A stretch of 11,572 nt of DNA, from positions 1 through 11,572 of the forward strand of contig SLKB01000352.1 of NCBI GenBank assembly GCA_007134805.1. Reading direction: 5' to 3'. This DNA comes from Paracoccaceae bacterium. Its GTDB lineage: Bacteria > Pseudomonadota > Alphaproteobacteria > Rhodobacterales > Rhodobacteraceae. Positions 4,730 through 11,572 of the stretch are shown here, piece by piece. How positions within the stretch are numbered: position 1 is the first letter of the stretch; the number at the start of each line of letters is the position of its first letter. The notes beneath the pieces are model-generated. The model saw only the letters and a list, made by a program, of their open reading frames with translations. It was not told the origin of the DNA and ran no database searches. Made by a program: the position numbers and the translations under genes.

Positions 4730-6328
4730 ATGACACAAGACAGCGAATGGTGGCGCGGATCGGTCACCTACCAGATCTATCCGCGGTCCTTCATGGACCA
4801 GTCGGGCGACGGGATCGGCGATCTGGCGGGGATTGCCGCGCGGCTTGATCATGTCGCAAGCCTCGGGGTGGATGCGATCTGGTTCTCGCCGGTGTTTCCC
4901 TCGCCGATGAAGGACATGGGCTATGATGTCTCGGACTATTACGACATCGACCCGACCTTCGGCACGCTCGAGGATTTCGACGCGATCATTGCGCGCGCGC
5001 ATGAGTTGGGCCTGAAGGTGATCATCGACATGGTGATCTCGCATGCCTCGGATGAGCACCCCTTCTTCCAGGCCTCGCGCCAGTCGCGCGACAATCCGAA
5101 ATCCGACTGGTTCGTCTGGGCGGATGCGAAGCTTGACGGGTCGCCGCCCAACAACTGGCAGTCGATCTTCGGCGGGCCTGCCTGGCAATGGGATCCGCTG
5201 CGCAAGCAGTATTACCTGCACAATTTCCTGAAGGAACAGCCCGACTGGAACTTCCACAACCCGGAGGTGCAGGAGTATCTGCTCGACGTGATGCGCTTCT
5301 GGCTCGATCGCGGCGTGGATGGCTTTCGCCTCGACACGGTCAACTACTATTTCCACGACAAGCTGTTGCGCGACAATCCGGCCAATTACCTGTCATGGTC
5401 GCAGGATGCGTTCCGGCCCTATGACATGCAGTATTGCCTGTTTTCCAAAAGCCAGCCTGAAAATCTCACCTTCATGGAGCAGATCCGCAAGGTGATGGAT
5501 GAATACGACGCCCGCGCCACTGTGGGCGAGGTGGGCGACACGCATCATTCGATCAAGCTGATGGGGCAATACACCAGCGGCGCGCGGCTCAACATGGCCT
5601 ATTCCTTCGAGTTGCTGGGGCCGAACTACAGCCCCGAATTCTTCCGCTCGCGCCTTGAGGAGTTCTTTCGCAAGGCGCCGAAGGGCTGGCCCTGCTGGGC
5701 GTTTTCCAACCATGATGTGCCGCGCCATGTCACGCGCTTCATGCCGCACGCCAAGGATCGCGACGCGCTGGCGCGGCAATCGGCGGCGCTTCTTCTGTCG
5801 TTCAAGGGTTCGGTCTGCCTTTATCAGGGCGAGGAGCTGGGCCAGACCGATACCGAGATGGAGTTCCATGAGCTGACCGACCCCGAGGCGATCAATTTCT
5901 GGCCTCATACCAAGGGGCGCGACGGGTGCCGCACGCCGATGGTCTGGGAGGTGGACAAGCCCCATGGCGGCTTCTCGCGCGCGGCCGAGACATGGCTGCC
6001 GGTCAAGCCGCCGCAACTTGCCCGCGCGGTCGACACGCAGGAGGCGCCGGGCTCGGTGCTGAATTTCTACCGCGAGATGCTGGCGCTGCGCCGGGCCGAG
6101 GATGACCTGCGGCGGGGCGATATGACCTTTCTGGATCTGCCCGACCCGATCCTGGGCTTCACGCGCGGCGCGGGGCTGGTGTGCCTGTTCAACCTCTCGG
6201 CCGAGCGGCATTCCTGCGCGCTGGATGCAGGTCTGGCGCCGCTGATCTCGGAGGGTGTTCAACTGGGCAAGGGCAAGGTAAGCTTCGCGCCAAGCGGGTT
6301 CGTGATCGCGCGGAAATCCGTAGGGTAA
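4730..6328 (+). CDS. GH13 alpha-glucosidase (GH13_23-like, exo-acting)
   Basis: This 532-residue cytoplasmic hydrolase (no signal peptide) removes glucose from the non-reducing end of short alpha-glucans. The N-terminal WWRGSVTYQIYPRSFMD block at 7-23 begins the (beta/alpha)8 barrel. Region I is DMVISH at 100-105, the nucleophile is Asp202 in GFRLDTVNYY, the acid/base is Glu267 in VGEVGD, and the transition-state Asp329 is in SNHD. QPDWNF (170-175) is the QPDxNW-like motif of the oligo-1,6-glucosidase group. The residue after the nucleophile is Thr203; Thr rather than Val there is associated with alpha-1,4 preference in this group. As I remember it, the sequence strongly resembles the Halomonas alpha-glucosidase of GH13_23. 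It heads the glycogen operon, 27 bases before glgB, and probably clears maltodextrins from glycogen breakdown or uptake. Sucrose hydrolase or isomaltase activity cannot be excluded. Confidence 0.92.
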   Translation: MTQDSEWWRGSVTYQIYPRSFMDQSGDGIGDLAGIAARLDHVASLGVDAIWFSPVFPSPMKDMGYDVSDYYDIDPTFGTLEDFDAIIARAHELGLKVIIDMVISHASDEHPFFQASRQSRDNPKSDWFVWADAKLDGSPPNNWQSIFGGPAWQWDPLRKQYYLHNFLKEQPDWNFHNPEVQEYLLDVMRFWLDRGVDGFRLDTVNYYFHDKLLRDNPANYLSWSQDAFRPYDMQYCLFSKSQPENLTFMEQIRKVMDEYDARATVGEVGDTHHSIKLMGQYTSGARLNMAYSFELLGPNYSPEFFRSRLEEFFRKAPKGWPCWAFSNHDVPRHVTRFMPHAKDRDALARQSAALLLSFKGSVCLYQGEELGQTDTEMEFHELTDPEAINFWPHTKGRDGCRTPMVWEVDKPHGGFSRAAETWLPVKPPQLARAVDTQEAPGSVLNFYREMLALRRAEDDLRRGDMTFLDLPDPILGFTRGAGLVCLFNLSAERHSCALDAGLAPLISEGVQLGKGKVSFAPSGFVIARKSVG

Positions 6329-6355
6329 ACCAGAACGCGACGAGAAAGGGACAAG

Positions 6356-8551
6356 ATGACAGCAGCGCCAAGCCTGCCGCCGCATATGCGCCCCGAGGAT
6401 CTGGATCTGCTCTTGCAGGCAAGGCATGGCGCGCCTTTCGACGTGCTGGGCCCGCACCGGGCAGGGGGGGCGCGCTGGCTGGTCGCCATGGCCCCCGCGG
6501 CGGAGCGGCTCGAGGCGATCTTTCCGGGCGAGACAGTCGATCTGCCGCGGCTGGCGGGGGCCGTATTCGCGGGCGAGGTGCCCGATGGCCCCGCCTACCG
6601 GCTGCGCGCCACCTATGCGGATGGCGCCACCTGGGAGCATGACGACCCCTACCGCTTCGGCCCCACCCTAGGCGAGATGGATCAGTATCTGCTGGGCGAG
6701 GGGACGCATCGCGCGCTCTGGCAGGCGCTTGGTGCGCATGTGCGCGTGCATGACGGCGTCGCGGGGGTGCATTTCGCGCTCTGGGCGCCCAATGCGCGGC
6801 GGGTTTCGGTGGTGGGCGGGTTCAACCACTGGAACGGCGCGCAGCACCCGATGCGGTGCCTCGGCGCGTCGGGCGTGTGGGAGCTGTTCCTGCCCGGCAT
6901 CGATGCGGGCGAGCCCTACAAATACGAGCTGGTCACGGCGCAGGGCGCGATTTCCCTCAAGGCCGATCCGGTGGGCTTCGGATCGCAGCACCCGCCCGAG
7001 ACGGCCTCCATCGTGCGCGATATTTCCGGCTATGGCTGGAAGGATCAGGACTGGATGGCCCGGCGCACGCGGCTCAACTGGCGCGATCAGCCGATCTCGA
7101 TCTATGAAGTGCATCTGGGCTCGTGGAAGCGGCGCTGGGACGAGGGGGGGCGGCCGCTGAGCTACCGCGAACTGGCCGAGGAACTGGTGGCCTATGCGCG
7201 CGAAATGGGCTTCACGCATCTGGAGTTCCTGCCGATCAGCGAGTTTCCCTTCGACGGCTCCTGGGGCTATCAGCCCGTGGGGATGTATGCACCCACGATC
7301 CGCTTCGGCCCGCCGCATGAATTCCGCGATCTGGTGGATGCCGCGCACCGGGCGGGGCTGGGCGTGATCCTCGACTGGGTGCCGGGGCATTTCCCGGCCG
7401 ATGCGCATGGGCTCGCGCAGTTCGACGGCACGCATCTTTATGAACATGCCGACCCGCGCGAGGGGTTCCATCAGGACTGGAACACCCTGATCTACAATTA
7501 CGGCCGCACCGAGGTGAAGAATTTCCTCACGGCCAATGCGCTTTACTGGCTGAAGGAATACCACGCCGACGGGCTGCGCGTGGATGCGGTGGCCTCGATG
7601 CTCTACCGGGATTATTCGCGCAAGGACGGCGAATGGGTGCCCAATATCCATGGCGGGCGCGAGAATCTGGAAGCCATCGCCTTTCTGCGCGAGATGAACA
7701 CGCTCGCCTATGGCGAGGTCGAGGGCATCATGACCATCGCCGAGGAATCGACAGCATTCCCGGGCGTGTCGAGCCCGGTGGACGCGGGCGGGCTGGGCTT
7801 CGGGTTCAAGTGGAACATGGGCTGGATGAACGACTCGCTGCGCTATATCGAGAAGGACCCGATCTATCGCAGCCATGATCATCACCTGATGACCTTCCCG
7901 ATTGACTGGGCCTTTACCGAGAATTTCATCCTGCCGATCAGCCATGACGAAGTGGTCCATGGCAAGGGCGCGATGATCGACAAGATGCCCGGCACCGAGT
8001 GGGAGAAATTCGCCAATCTGCGGGCCTATTACGGCTATATGTGGGGCTTTCCCGGCAAGAAGCTGATCTTCATGGGCTGCGAGATCGCGCAATATGGCGA
8101 GTGGAACCATGACAAGACGGTGGATTGGGACGCGCTCGGGCGCGAGAGCCATCGCGGGGTGCAGGCGCTGGTGCGCGACCTCAACCGGCTTTATGGCACG
8201 ACACCGGCGCTGCACCGGCGCGATTGCGACCCGGCGGGATTTCAGTGGATCGCGAATGACCCGGGCATCTCGAAGCTCGCCTTCGCGCGCCATGGTGCCG
8301 AGGGTGATGCGCCAGTGGTGGTGCTGTGCAATTTCACACCGATCGAGCGGACGGATCTGGCGGTGGGCGTGCCCGCGCCGGGGCATTGGGCGGAAGTGCT
8401 CAACACTGATGCCAGCCTTTATGGCGGGGGCAATCGCGGCAATATGGGCGGGTGCGACAGTATCGCGGCCGCGTGGGACGGCATGGCGCAGCATATCCGC
8501 GTGACGCTGCCGCCGCTGTCGGTGCTGTTCTTCCGGCTGCGACAGGACTGA
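6356..8551 (+). CDS. glgB: GlgB, 1,4-alpha-glucan branching enzyme
   Basis: GlgB cuts alpha-1,4 chains of growing glycogen and rejoins them as alpha-1,6 branches. The 731-residue protein matches the E. coli-type (GH13_9) layout: a short N1 domain (about 15-105, with HGAPFDVLGPH), a CBM48 domain (about 127-222, HFALWAPNARRVSVVGGFNHWNG region), and a catalytic barrel from about 245 (SIYEVHLGSWKR). Predicted catalytic residues are Asp410 in GLRVDAVASMLYRDYSR, Glu463 in TIAEEST and Asp531 in SHDEVVHGK, each 5 higher than the E. coli D405, E458 and D526. The C-terminal beta domain ends at LPPLSVLFFRLRQD. A GAGAAAGGGA Shine-Dalgarno lies about 5 bases before the ATG. It lies 27 bases after the alpha-glucosidase and 30 bases before glgC, so it is surely in the same operon. 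No missing residues or breaks are seen. Confidence 0.98.
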   Translation: MTAAPSLPPHMRPEDLDLLLQARHGAPFDVLGPHRAGGARWLVAMAPAAERLEAIFPGETVDLPRLAGAVFAGEVPDGPAYRLRATYADGATWEHDDPYRFGPTLGEMDQYLLGEGTHRALWQALGAHVRVHDGVAGVHFALWAPNARRVSVVGGFNHWNGAQHPMRCLGASGVWELFLPGIDAGEPYKYELVTAQGAISLKADPVGFGSQHPPETASIVRDISGYGWKDQDWMARRTRLNWRDQPISIYEVHLGSWKRRWDEGGRPLSYRELAEELVAYAREMGFTHLEFLPISEFPFDGSWGYQPVGMYAPTIRFGPPHEFRDLVDAAHRAGLGVILDWVPGHFPADAHGLAQFDGTHLYEHADPREGFHQDWNTLIYNYGRTEVKNFLTANALYWLKEYHADGLRVDAVASMLYRDYSRKDGEWVPNIHGGRENLEAIAFLREMNTLAYGEVEGIMTIAEESTAFPGVSSPVDAGGLGFGFKWNMGWMNDSLRYIEKDPIYRSHDHHLMTFPIDWAFTENFILPISHDEVVHGKGAMIDKMPGTEWEKFANLRAYYGYMWGFPGKKLIFMGCEIAQYGEWNHDKTVDWDALGRESHRGVQALVRDLNRLYGTTPALHRRDCDPAGFQWIANDPGISKLAFARHGAEGDAPVVVLCNFTPIERTDLAVGVPAPGHWAEVLNTDASLYGGGNRGNMGGCDSIAAAWDGMAQHIRVTLPPLSVLFFRLRQD

Positions 8552-8570
8552 CAACAGGAGCCACAAAAAA

Positions 8571-8577
8571 GGGGGGG
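8571..8577 (+). promoter_or_regulatory. glgC: G7 Shine-Dalgarno within an A6G7 homopolymer tract before glgC
   Basis: Six A residues (8565-8570) are followed by seven G residues (8571-8577) and ACAG, then the glgC ATG at 8582. The G-run is the only plausible ribosome binding site at the right distance; AGGAG at 8556-8560 is 21 bases away. A length change in this tract would alter spacing and strength of the site. Confidence 0.6.
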
Positions 8578-8581
8578 ACAG

Positions 8582-9841
8582 ATGGCAGAGGTTTCAAGAT
8601 TGGGGCAGCGCTCGATGGCCTTCGTGCTGGCCGGCGGGCGGGGATCGCGGCTGAAGGAGTTGACCGATAACCGGGTGAAGCCGGCGGTCTATTTCGGCGG
8701 CAAGACGCGGATCATCGATTTCGCGCTGTCGAACGCGCTGAACTCGGGGATCCGGCGCATGGCGCTGGCCACGCAATACAAGGCGCATTCGCTGATCCGC
8801 CATTGCCAGCGCGGCTGGAACTTCTTTCGCGCCGAGCGCAATGAATATCTCGATATCCTGCCGGCCTCGCAGCGGATGGGCGAGAACATGTGGTATCGCG
8901 GCACGGCCGATGCGGTGACCCAGAACATCGACATCATCGACAGCTACGGGATTGATTACATTGTCATTCTGGCGGGCGATCACATCTACAAGATGGATTA
9001 CGAGGTGATGCTGCGCCAGCATGTGAGCGCGGGCGCGGATGTCACGGTGGGATGTCTGACCGTGCCGCGCGCGGAAGCCTCGGCCTTCGGGGTGATGGCG
9101 GTGGACGAGCATGCGCGCATCATCTCGTTCCTCGAAAAACCGGCCGATCCGCCGGCGATGCCGGGCGCGCCGGACAAGGCGCTCGCGTCGATGGGGATCT
9201 ATGTGTTTTCCTGGCCCTTCCTGCGCGATCTGTTGCTGCGCGACACGGATGATCCGAATTCGAGCCATGATTTCGGCAATGACCTGATCCCCGAGATCGT
9301 GAAGAACGGCAAGGCGATCGCGCACCGGTTCGACGAATCCTGCGTGCGCGACAGCGATACCGAGGCCTATTGGCGCGATGTGGGCACGATCGACGCGTTC
9401 TGGCAGGCCAATATCGACCTGACCGATTTCACGCCCACGCTGGATCTGTGGGACAAGCGCTGGCCGATCTGGACCTATTCGGAATCGGTGCCGCCGGCGA
9501 AATTCATCCATGACGAGCGGGACCGGCGGGGGGTGGCGATCTCGTCGATGGTATCGGGGGGCTGCATCATTTCGGGCACCGAGGTGCGCAATTCGCTGCT
9601 GTTCACGCAGGTGCACACCAATTCCTATGCCGTGCTCGATCATGCGGTGGTGTTGCCGCAGGTGGTGGTGCACCGGTCGGCGCGGCTGCGCAAATGCGTC
9701 ATCGATCGCGGCGTGGTGATCCCGGCGGGACTGGTGGTGGGCGAGGACCCGAGCGAGGACGCCAAGCATTTCCGCGTGTCCGAGCGCGGGGTGACGCTGA
9801 TCACCAAGCCCATGGTCGAGCGATGGCTGGCGGCGCGGTGA
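8582..9841 (+). CDS. glgC: GlgC, glucose-1-phosphate adenylyltransferase (ADP-glucose pyrophosphorylase)
   Basis: GlgC makes ADP-glucose from ATP and glucose 1-phosphate, the committed and allosterically controlled step of bacterial glycogen synthesis. The 419-residue protein has an N-terminal nucleotidyltransferase domain: [13 protein letters not shown] at 16-28 (ATP/phosphate loop), WYRGTADAV at 104-112, the metal-binding [10 protein letters not shown] at 131-140, the sugar-phosphate motif FLEKP with Lys186 at 183-187, and YWRDVGT at 263-269. A C-terminal left-handed beta-helix with hexapeptide-like repeats follows (about 315-400, [12 protein letters not shown] onward), where allosteric regulation is mediated. 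Enzymes of this type in phototrophic alphaproteobacteria are known to be activated by fructose 6-phosphate and pyruvate; the same is inferred here. It starts 30 bases after glgB, and its last codons overlap the start of glgA. Confidence 0.98.
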   Translation: MAEVSRLGQRSMAFVLAGGRGSRLKELTDNRVKPAVYFGGKTRIIDFALSNALNSGIRRMALATQYKAHSLIRHCQRGWNFFRAERNEYLDILPASQRMGENMWYRGTADAVTQNIDIIDSYGIDYIVILAGDHIYKMDYEVMLRQHVSAGADVTVGCLTVPRAEASAFGVMAVDEHARIISFLEKPADPPAMPGAPDKALASMGIYVFSWPFLRDLLLRDTDDPNSSHDFGNDLIPEIVKNGKAIAHRFDESCVRDSDTEAYWRDVGTIDAFWQANIDLTDFTPTLDLWDKRWPIWTYSESVPPAKFIHDERDRRGVAISSMVSGGCIISGTEVRNSLLFTQVHTNSYAVLDHAVVLPQVVVHRSARLRKCVIDRGVVIPAGLVVGEDPSEDAKHFRVSERGVTLITKPMVERWLAAR

Positions 9842-11274
9842 TCGCGGTTCTCTCGGTCGCATCGGAAGCCGCACCGCTGGTCAAGACGGGCGGGCTTGCG
9901 GATGTGGCGGGCGCGCTGCCCGGCGCGCTGCGCGCGCACGGGGTGGGCATGCGCACGCTGCTGCCGGGCTATCCGGCGGTCATGGCAGCACTGGAGGCGC
10001 CGCGGATTTGCGCGGAGGTGCCGTCATGCTTTGGCGGCCCGGCGCGGGTGCTGCGCGCGCGCGGCGGCGGGCTGGATCTTCTGGTGCTGGACGCGCCGCA
10101 CCTGTTCACGCGCGGGGCAGGGATCTATCTGGGCGAGACCGGCGCGGACTGGCCGGACAATCCCGAACGCTTCGCCGCGCTGTCATGGGTTGCCGCCGAG
10201 ATCGCGGGCGGGCTGATCCCGGACTGGCGCCCGGCGCTGGTGCATGCGCATGACTGGCAGGGAGGGTTGGCGCCCTATTACCTCGCGCGCTCAACGGCGG
10301 CGGGGAAGGTGGCGTCGGTTTTGACGATCCACAATATCGCGTTCCAGGGGCTCGCGCCGGCCTCGCGGCTGGGGTCGCTGCGGCTCGATCCGGCGGATTT
10401 CACGCCCGAGGGGCTGGAATACTGGGGCCAGATCTCGGCGCTGAAGGCGGGGCTGATCTGGGCGGACCGGCTGACGACGGTCTCGCCCAATTATGCCGAG
10501 GAATTGCTGAGCCCCGCGTTCGGGATGGGGCTCGACGGCGTGTTGCGCGCGCGGCGCGGGCAGTTGTCTGGCATTCTCAACGGGATCGACACGCAGGTCT
10601 GGGACCCCGAGACCGACCCGCTGATCACGCCCTACAAGGCGGCGAAGGGAAAGGCCGCCAACAAGGCCGCGTTGCGCGCCGAGTTCGGCCTGCCAGAGGC
10701 TGAAGGGCCCTTGTGCATCGTGATCTCGCGGCTGACCGCGCAGAAGGGGCTGGATCTGCTCATCGAGGCGCTGCCCGCGCTTTTGGAGCGCGGCGGGCAG
10801 TTGGCCCTTCTGGGCAGTGGCGACCCGGGGCTGGAGCAGGCCTTTCAGGCGGCGGCCGCGCATCCGCAAGTGGGCGTGCGCATCGGCTATGACGAGGCGC
10901 TGTCGCACCGGATGCTGGCGGGGGGCGATGCGATCCTGGTGCCTTCGCGCTTCGAGCCCTGCGGGCTCACGCAGCTTTACGGGCTGCGCTATGGCACATT
11001 GCCGGTCGTGGCGCTGACCGGGGGGCTTGCCGATACGGTGATCCCGGCGAGCCCGGCGACGCTTGCGGGCAAGGTGGTGGCAACCGGCGTGCAGTTCAGC
11101 CCTGTGACCGCTGCGGCGCTCGGTGCGGCGCTGGGGCGGGTCTGCGCGCTCTACGCCCAACCGAAGCTCTGGCGCGCGATGATGCGCAATGCTATGGCCC
11201 ATCCGGTCGGCTGGGATCATTCGGCCGCAGCATATGCGCAGCTTTACAGGGACATACTCGGCGAGAGCACATGA
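9823..11274 (+). CDS. glgA: GlgA, glycogen synthase (ADP-glucose type, GT5)
   Basis: GlgA transfers glucose from ADP-glucose to the non-reducing end of an alpha-1,4-glucan. It is a two-domain GT-B enzyme. From the ATG at 9823 it has 483 residues: [26 protein letters not shown] at 11-36 with the ADP-glucose-binding KTGGL at 21-25, HAHDWQ at 141-146, TIHNIAFQG at 168-176, ILNGID at 251-256, [14 protein letters not shown] at 300-313, and [16 protein letters not shown] at 376-391, containing the conserved Glu378. The start is uncertain. ATG at 9823 overlaps glgC by 19 bases. GTG at 9838 gives 478 residues and a GTGA overlap with the glgC stop, and fits the family N-terminus at least as well. Neither has a strong Shine-Dalgarno, so translation is probably coupled to glgC. 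Its stop overlaps the glgX start as ATGA. Confidence 0.96.
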   Translation: MAGGAVIAVLSVASEAAPLVKTGGLADVAGALPGALRAHGVGMRTLLPGYPAVMAALEAPRICAEVPSCFGGPARVLRARGGGLDLLVLDAPHLFTRGAGIYLGETGADWPDNPERFAALSWVAAEIAGGLIPDWRPALVHAHDWQGGLAPYYLARSTAAGKVASVLTIHNIAFQGLAPASRLGSLRLDPADFTPEGLEYWGQISALKAGLIWADRLTTVSPNYAEELLSPAFGMGLDGVLRARRGQLSGILNGIDTQVWDPETDPLITPYKAAKGKAANKAALRAEFGLPEAEGPLCIVISRLTAQKGLDLLIEALPALLERGGQLALLGSGDPGLEQAFQAAAAHPQVGVRIGYDEALSHRMLAGGDAILVPSRFEPCGLTQLYGLRYGTLPVVALTGGLADTVIPASPATLAGKVVATGVQFSPVTAAALGAALGRVCALYAQPKLWRAMMRNAMAHPVGWDHSAAAYAQLYRDILGEST

Positions 11275-11572
11275 TCGGTTCCTTTCACCTGACGGCCGGG
11301 CGATCCAATCCGCTGGGCGCCACCTTCGATGGCGAGGGGGTGAATTTCGCCGTCTTCTCGCAACACGCGACGCGCGTCACGCTGTGTCTGTTCGACGAGC
11401 AGGGCCAGGAGGTGCTGCTCATCGATCTGGCCGAGCGCGATGGCCATGTCTGGCATGGCTATATCTCGGGGATGCGGCCGGGGCAGCAATATGGCTACCG
11501 CGTCCATGGCCCCTATGCGCCCGAAGAGGGGCACCGCTTCAACCCGCACAAGCTGCTGATCGACCCCTATGC
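11271..11572 (+). CDS. glgX: GlgX, glycogen debranching enzyme (partial, C-terminus cut by window edge)
   Basis: GlgX hydrolyses alpha-1,6 links of short side chains left on glycogen after phosphorylase action. Only the first 100 residues are present. They show an isoamylase/GlgX N-terminus: [25 protein letters not shown] followed by TRVTLCLFD (start of a CBM48-type domain), then [43 protein letters not shown], a highly characteristic block of this family. The catalytic residues lie beyond the window; family length is about 650-700 residues. The ATG at 11271 forms an ATGA overlap with the glgA stop, and GCGAGAG upstream is the likely Shine-Dalgarno. The other possibility, a treX/isoamylase-type debranching enzyme, would have the same start; the glgBCA context favours GlgX. 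Confidence 0.93.
   Translation, partial: MIGSFHLTAGRSNPLGATFDGEGVNFAVFSQHATRVTLCLFDEQGQEVLLIDLAERDGHVWHGYISGMRPGQQYGYRVHGPYAPEEGHRFNPHKLLIDPY

Noticed and set aside
5393..6640. 415-codon minus-strand frame opposite the alpha-glucosidase and the start of glgB
   Set aside because: Antisense frame kept open by codon bias; no family resemblance.
6668..8566. 632-codon minus-strand frame opposite glgB
   Set aside because: Very long, but an antisense shadow of a complete and conserved glgB; the translation is Arg/His/Ile-rich with no known motif.
9694..9822. Upstream start extending glgA by 43 residues
   Set aside because: It lies wholly inside glgC in another frame and encodes low-complexity Arg/Gly sequence; GlgA family proteins begin near SVASE.
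8594..9874. 426-codon minus-strand frame opposite glgC
   Set aside because: Antisense shadow of glgC for the same reasons.

Overview
The window is GC-rich (roughly two-thirds G+C in the genes) and looks like a chromosomal segment of an alphaproteobacterium, most likely Rhodobacteraceae. The reasons are the ectA–ectB order next to a divergent MarR regulator, a lolC–lolD pair, a compact glycogen operon, and strong G/C bias at third codon positions. Ectoine genes suggest an organism that meets osmotic stress (marine, saline or soda-lake), but the genus cannot be fixed from this sequence. I see no mobile element, prophage, CRISPR array, tRNA or rRNA.

Layout. (1) Positions 1-1430, minus strand: ectA, then ectB, which runs off the left edge; ectC probably follows outside. 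(2) 1431-1701: a strikingly AT-rich divergent control region. (3) 1702-2196, plus: a MarR-family regulator, probably the local ectoine regulator (EctR/CosR type). (4) 2197-2303: a convergent gap with two strong hairpins. (5) 2304-4263, minus: lolC then lolD, overlapping by 8 bases, the inner-membrane ABC transporter that releases lipoproteins for transport to the outer membrane. (6) 4264-4729: a 466-base divergent intergenic region with palindromes, a polypyrimidine stretch, operator-like sites and six tandem 14-bp repeats. (7) 4730-11572, plus: an operon of a GH13 alpha-glucosidase, glgB, glgC, glgA and glgX (cut by the right edge), with gaps of 27 and 30 bases followed by two overlaps.

How the genes work together. 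EctB and EctA turn aspartate semialdehyde into N-acetyl-diaminobutyrate, the precursor of ectoine. GlgC makes ADP-glucose, GlgA polymerises it, GlgB adds alpha-1,6 branches, GlgX removes branches during breakdown, and the alpha-glucosidase probably frees glucose from the resulting short maltodextrins. The operon therefore carries both synthesis and breakdown functions.

The gene content is ordinary, and I found no undescribed multi-gene system. The signals most worth a second look are non-coding: the 14-bp tandem repeats and LacI-like sites before the glycogen operon, the paired TATGCTAT repeats on the ectA promoter, and the A6G7 tract that forms the glgC ribosome binding site.
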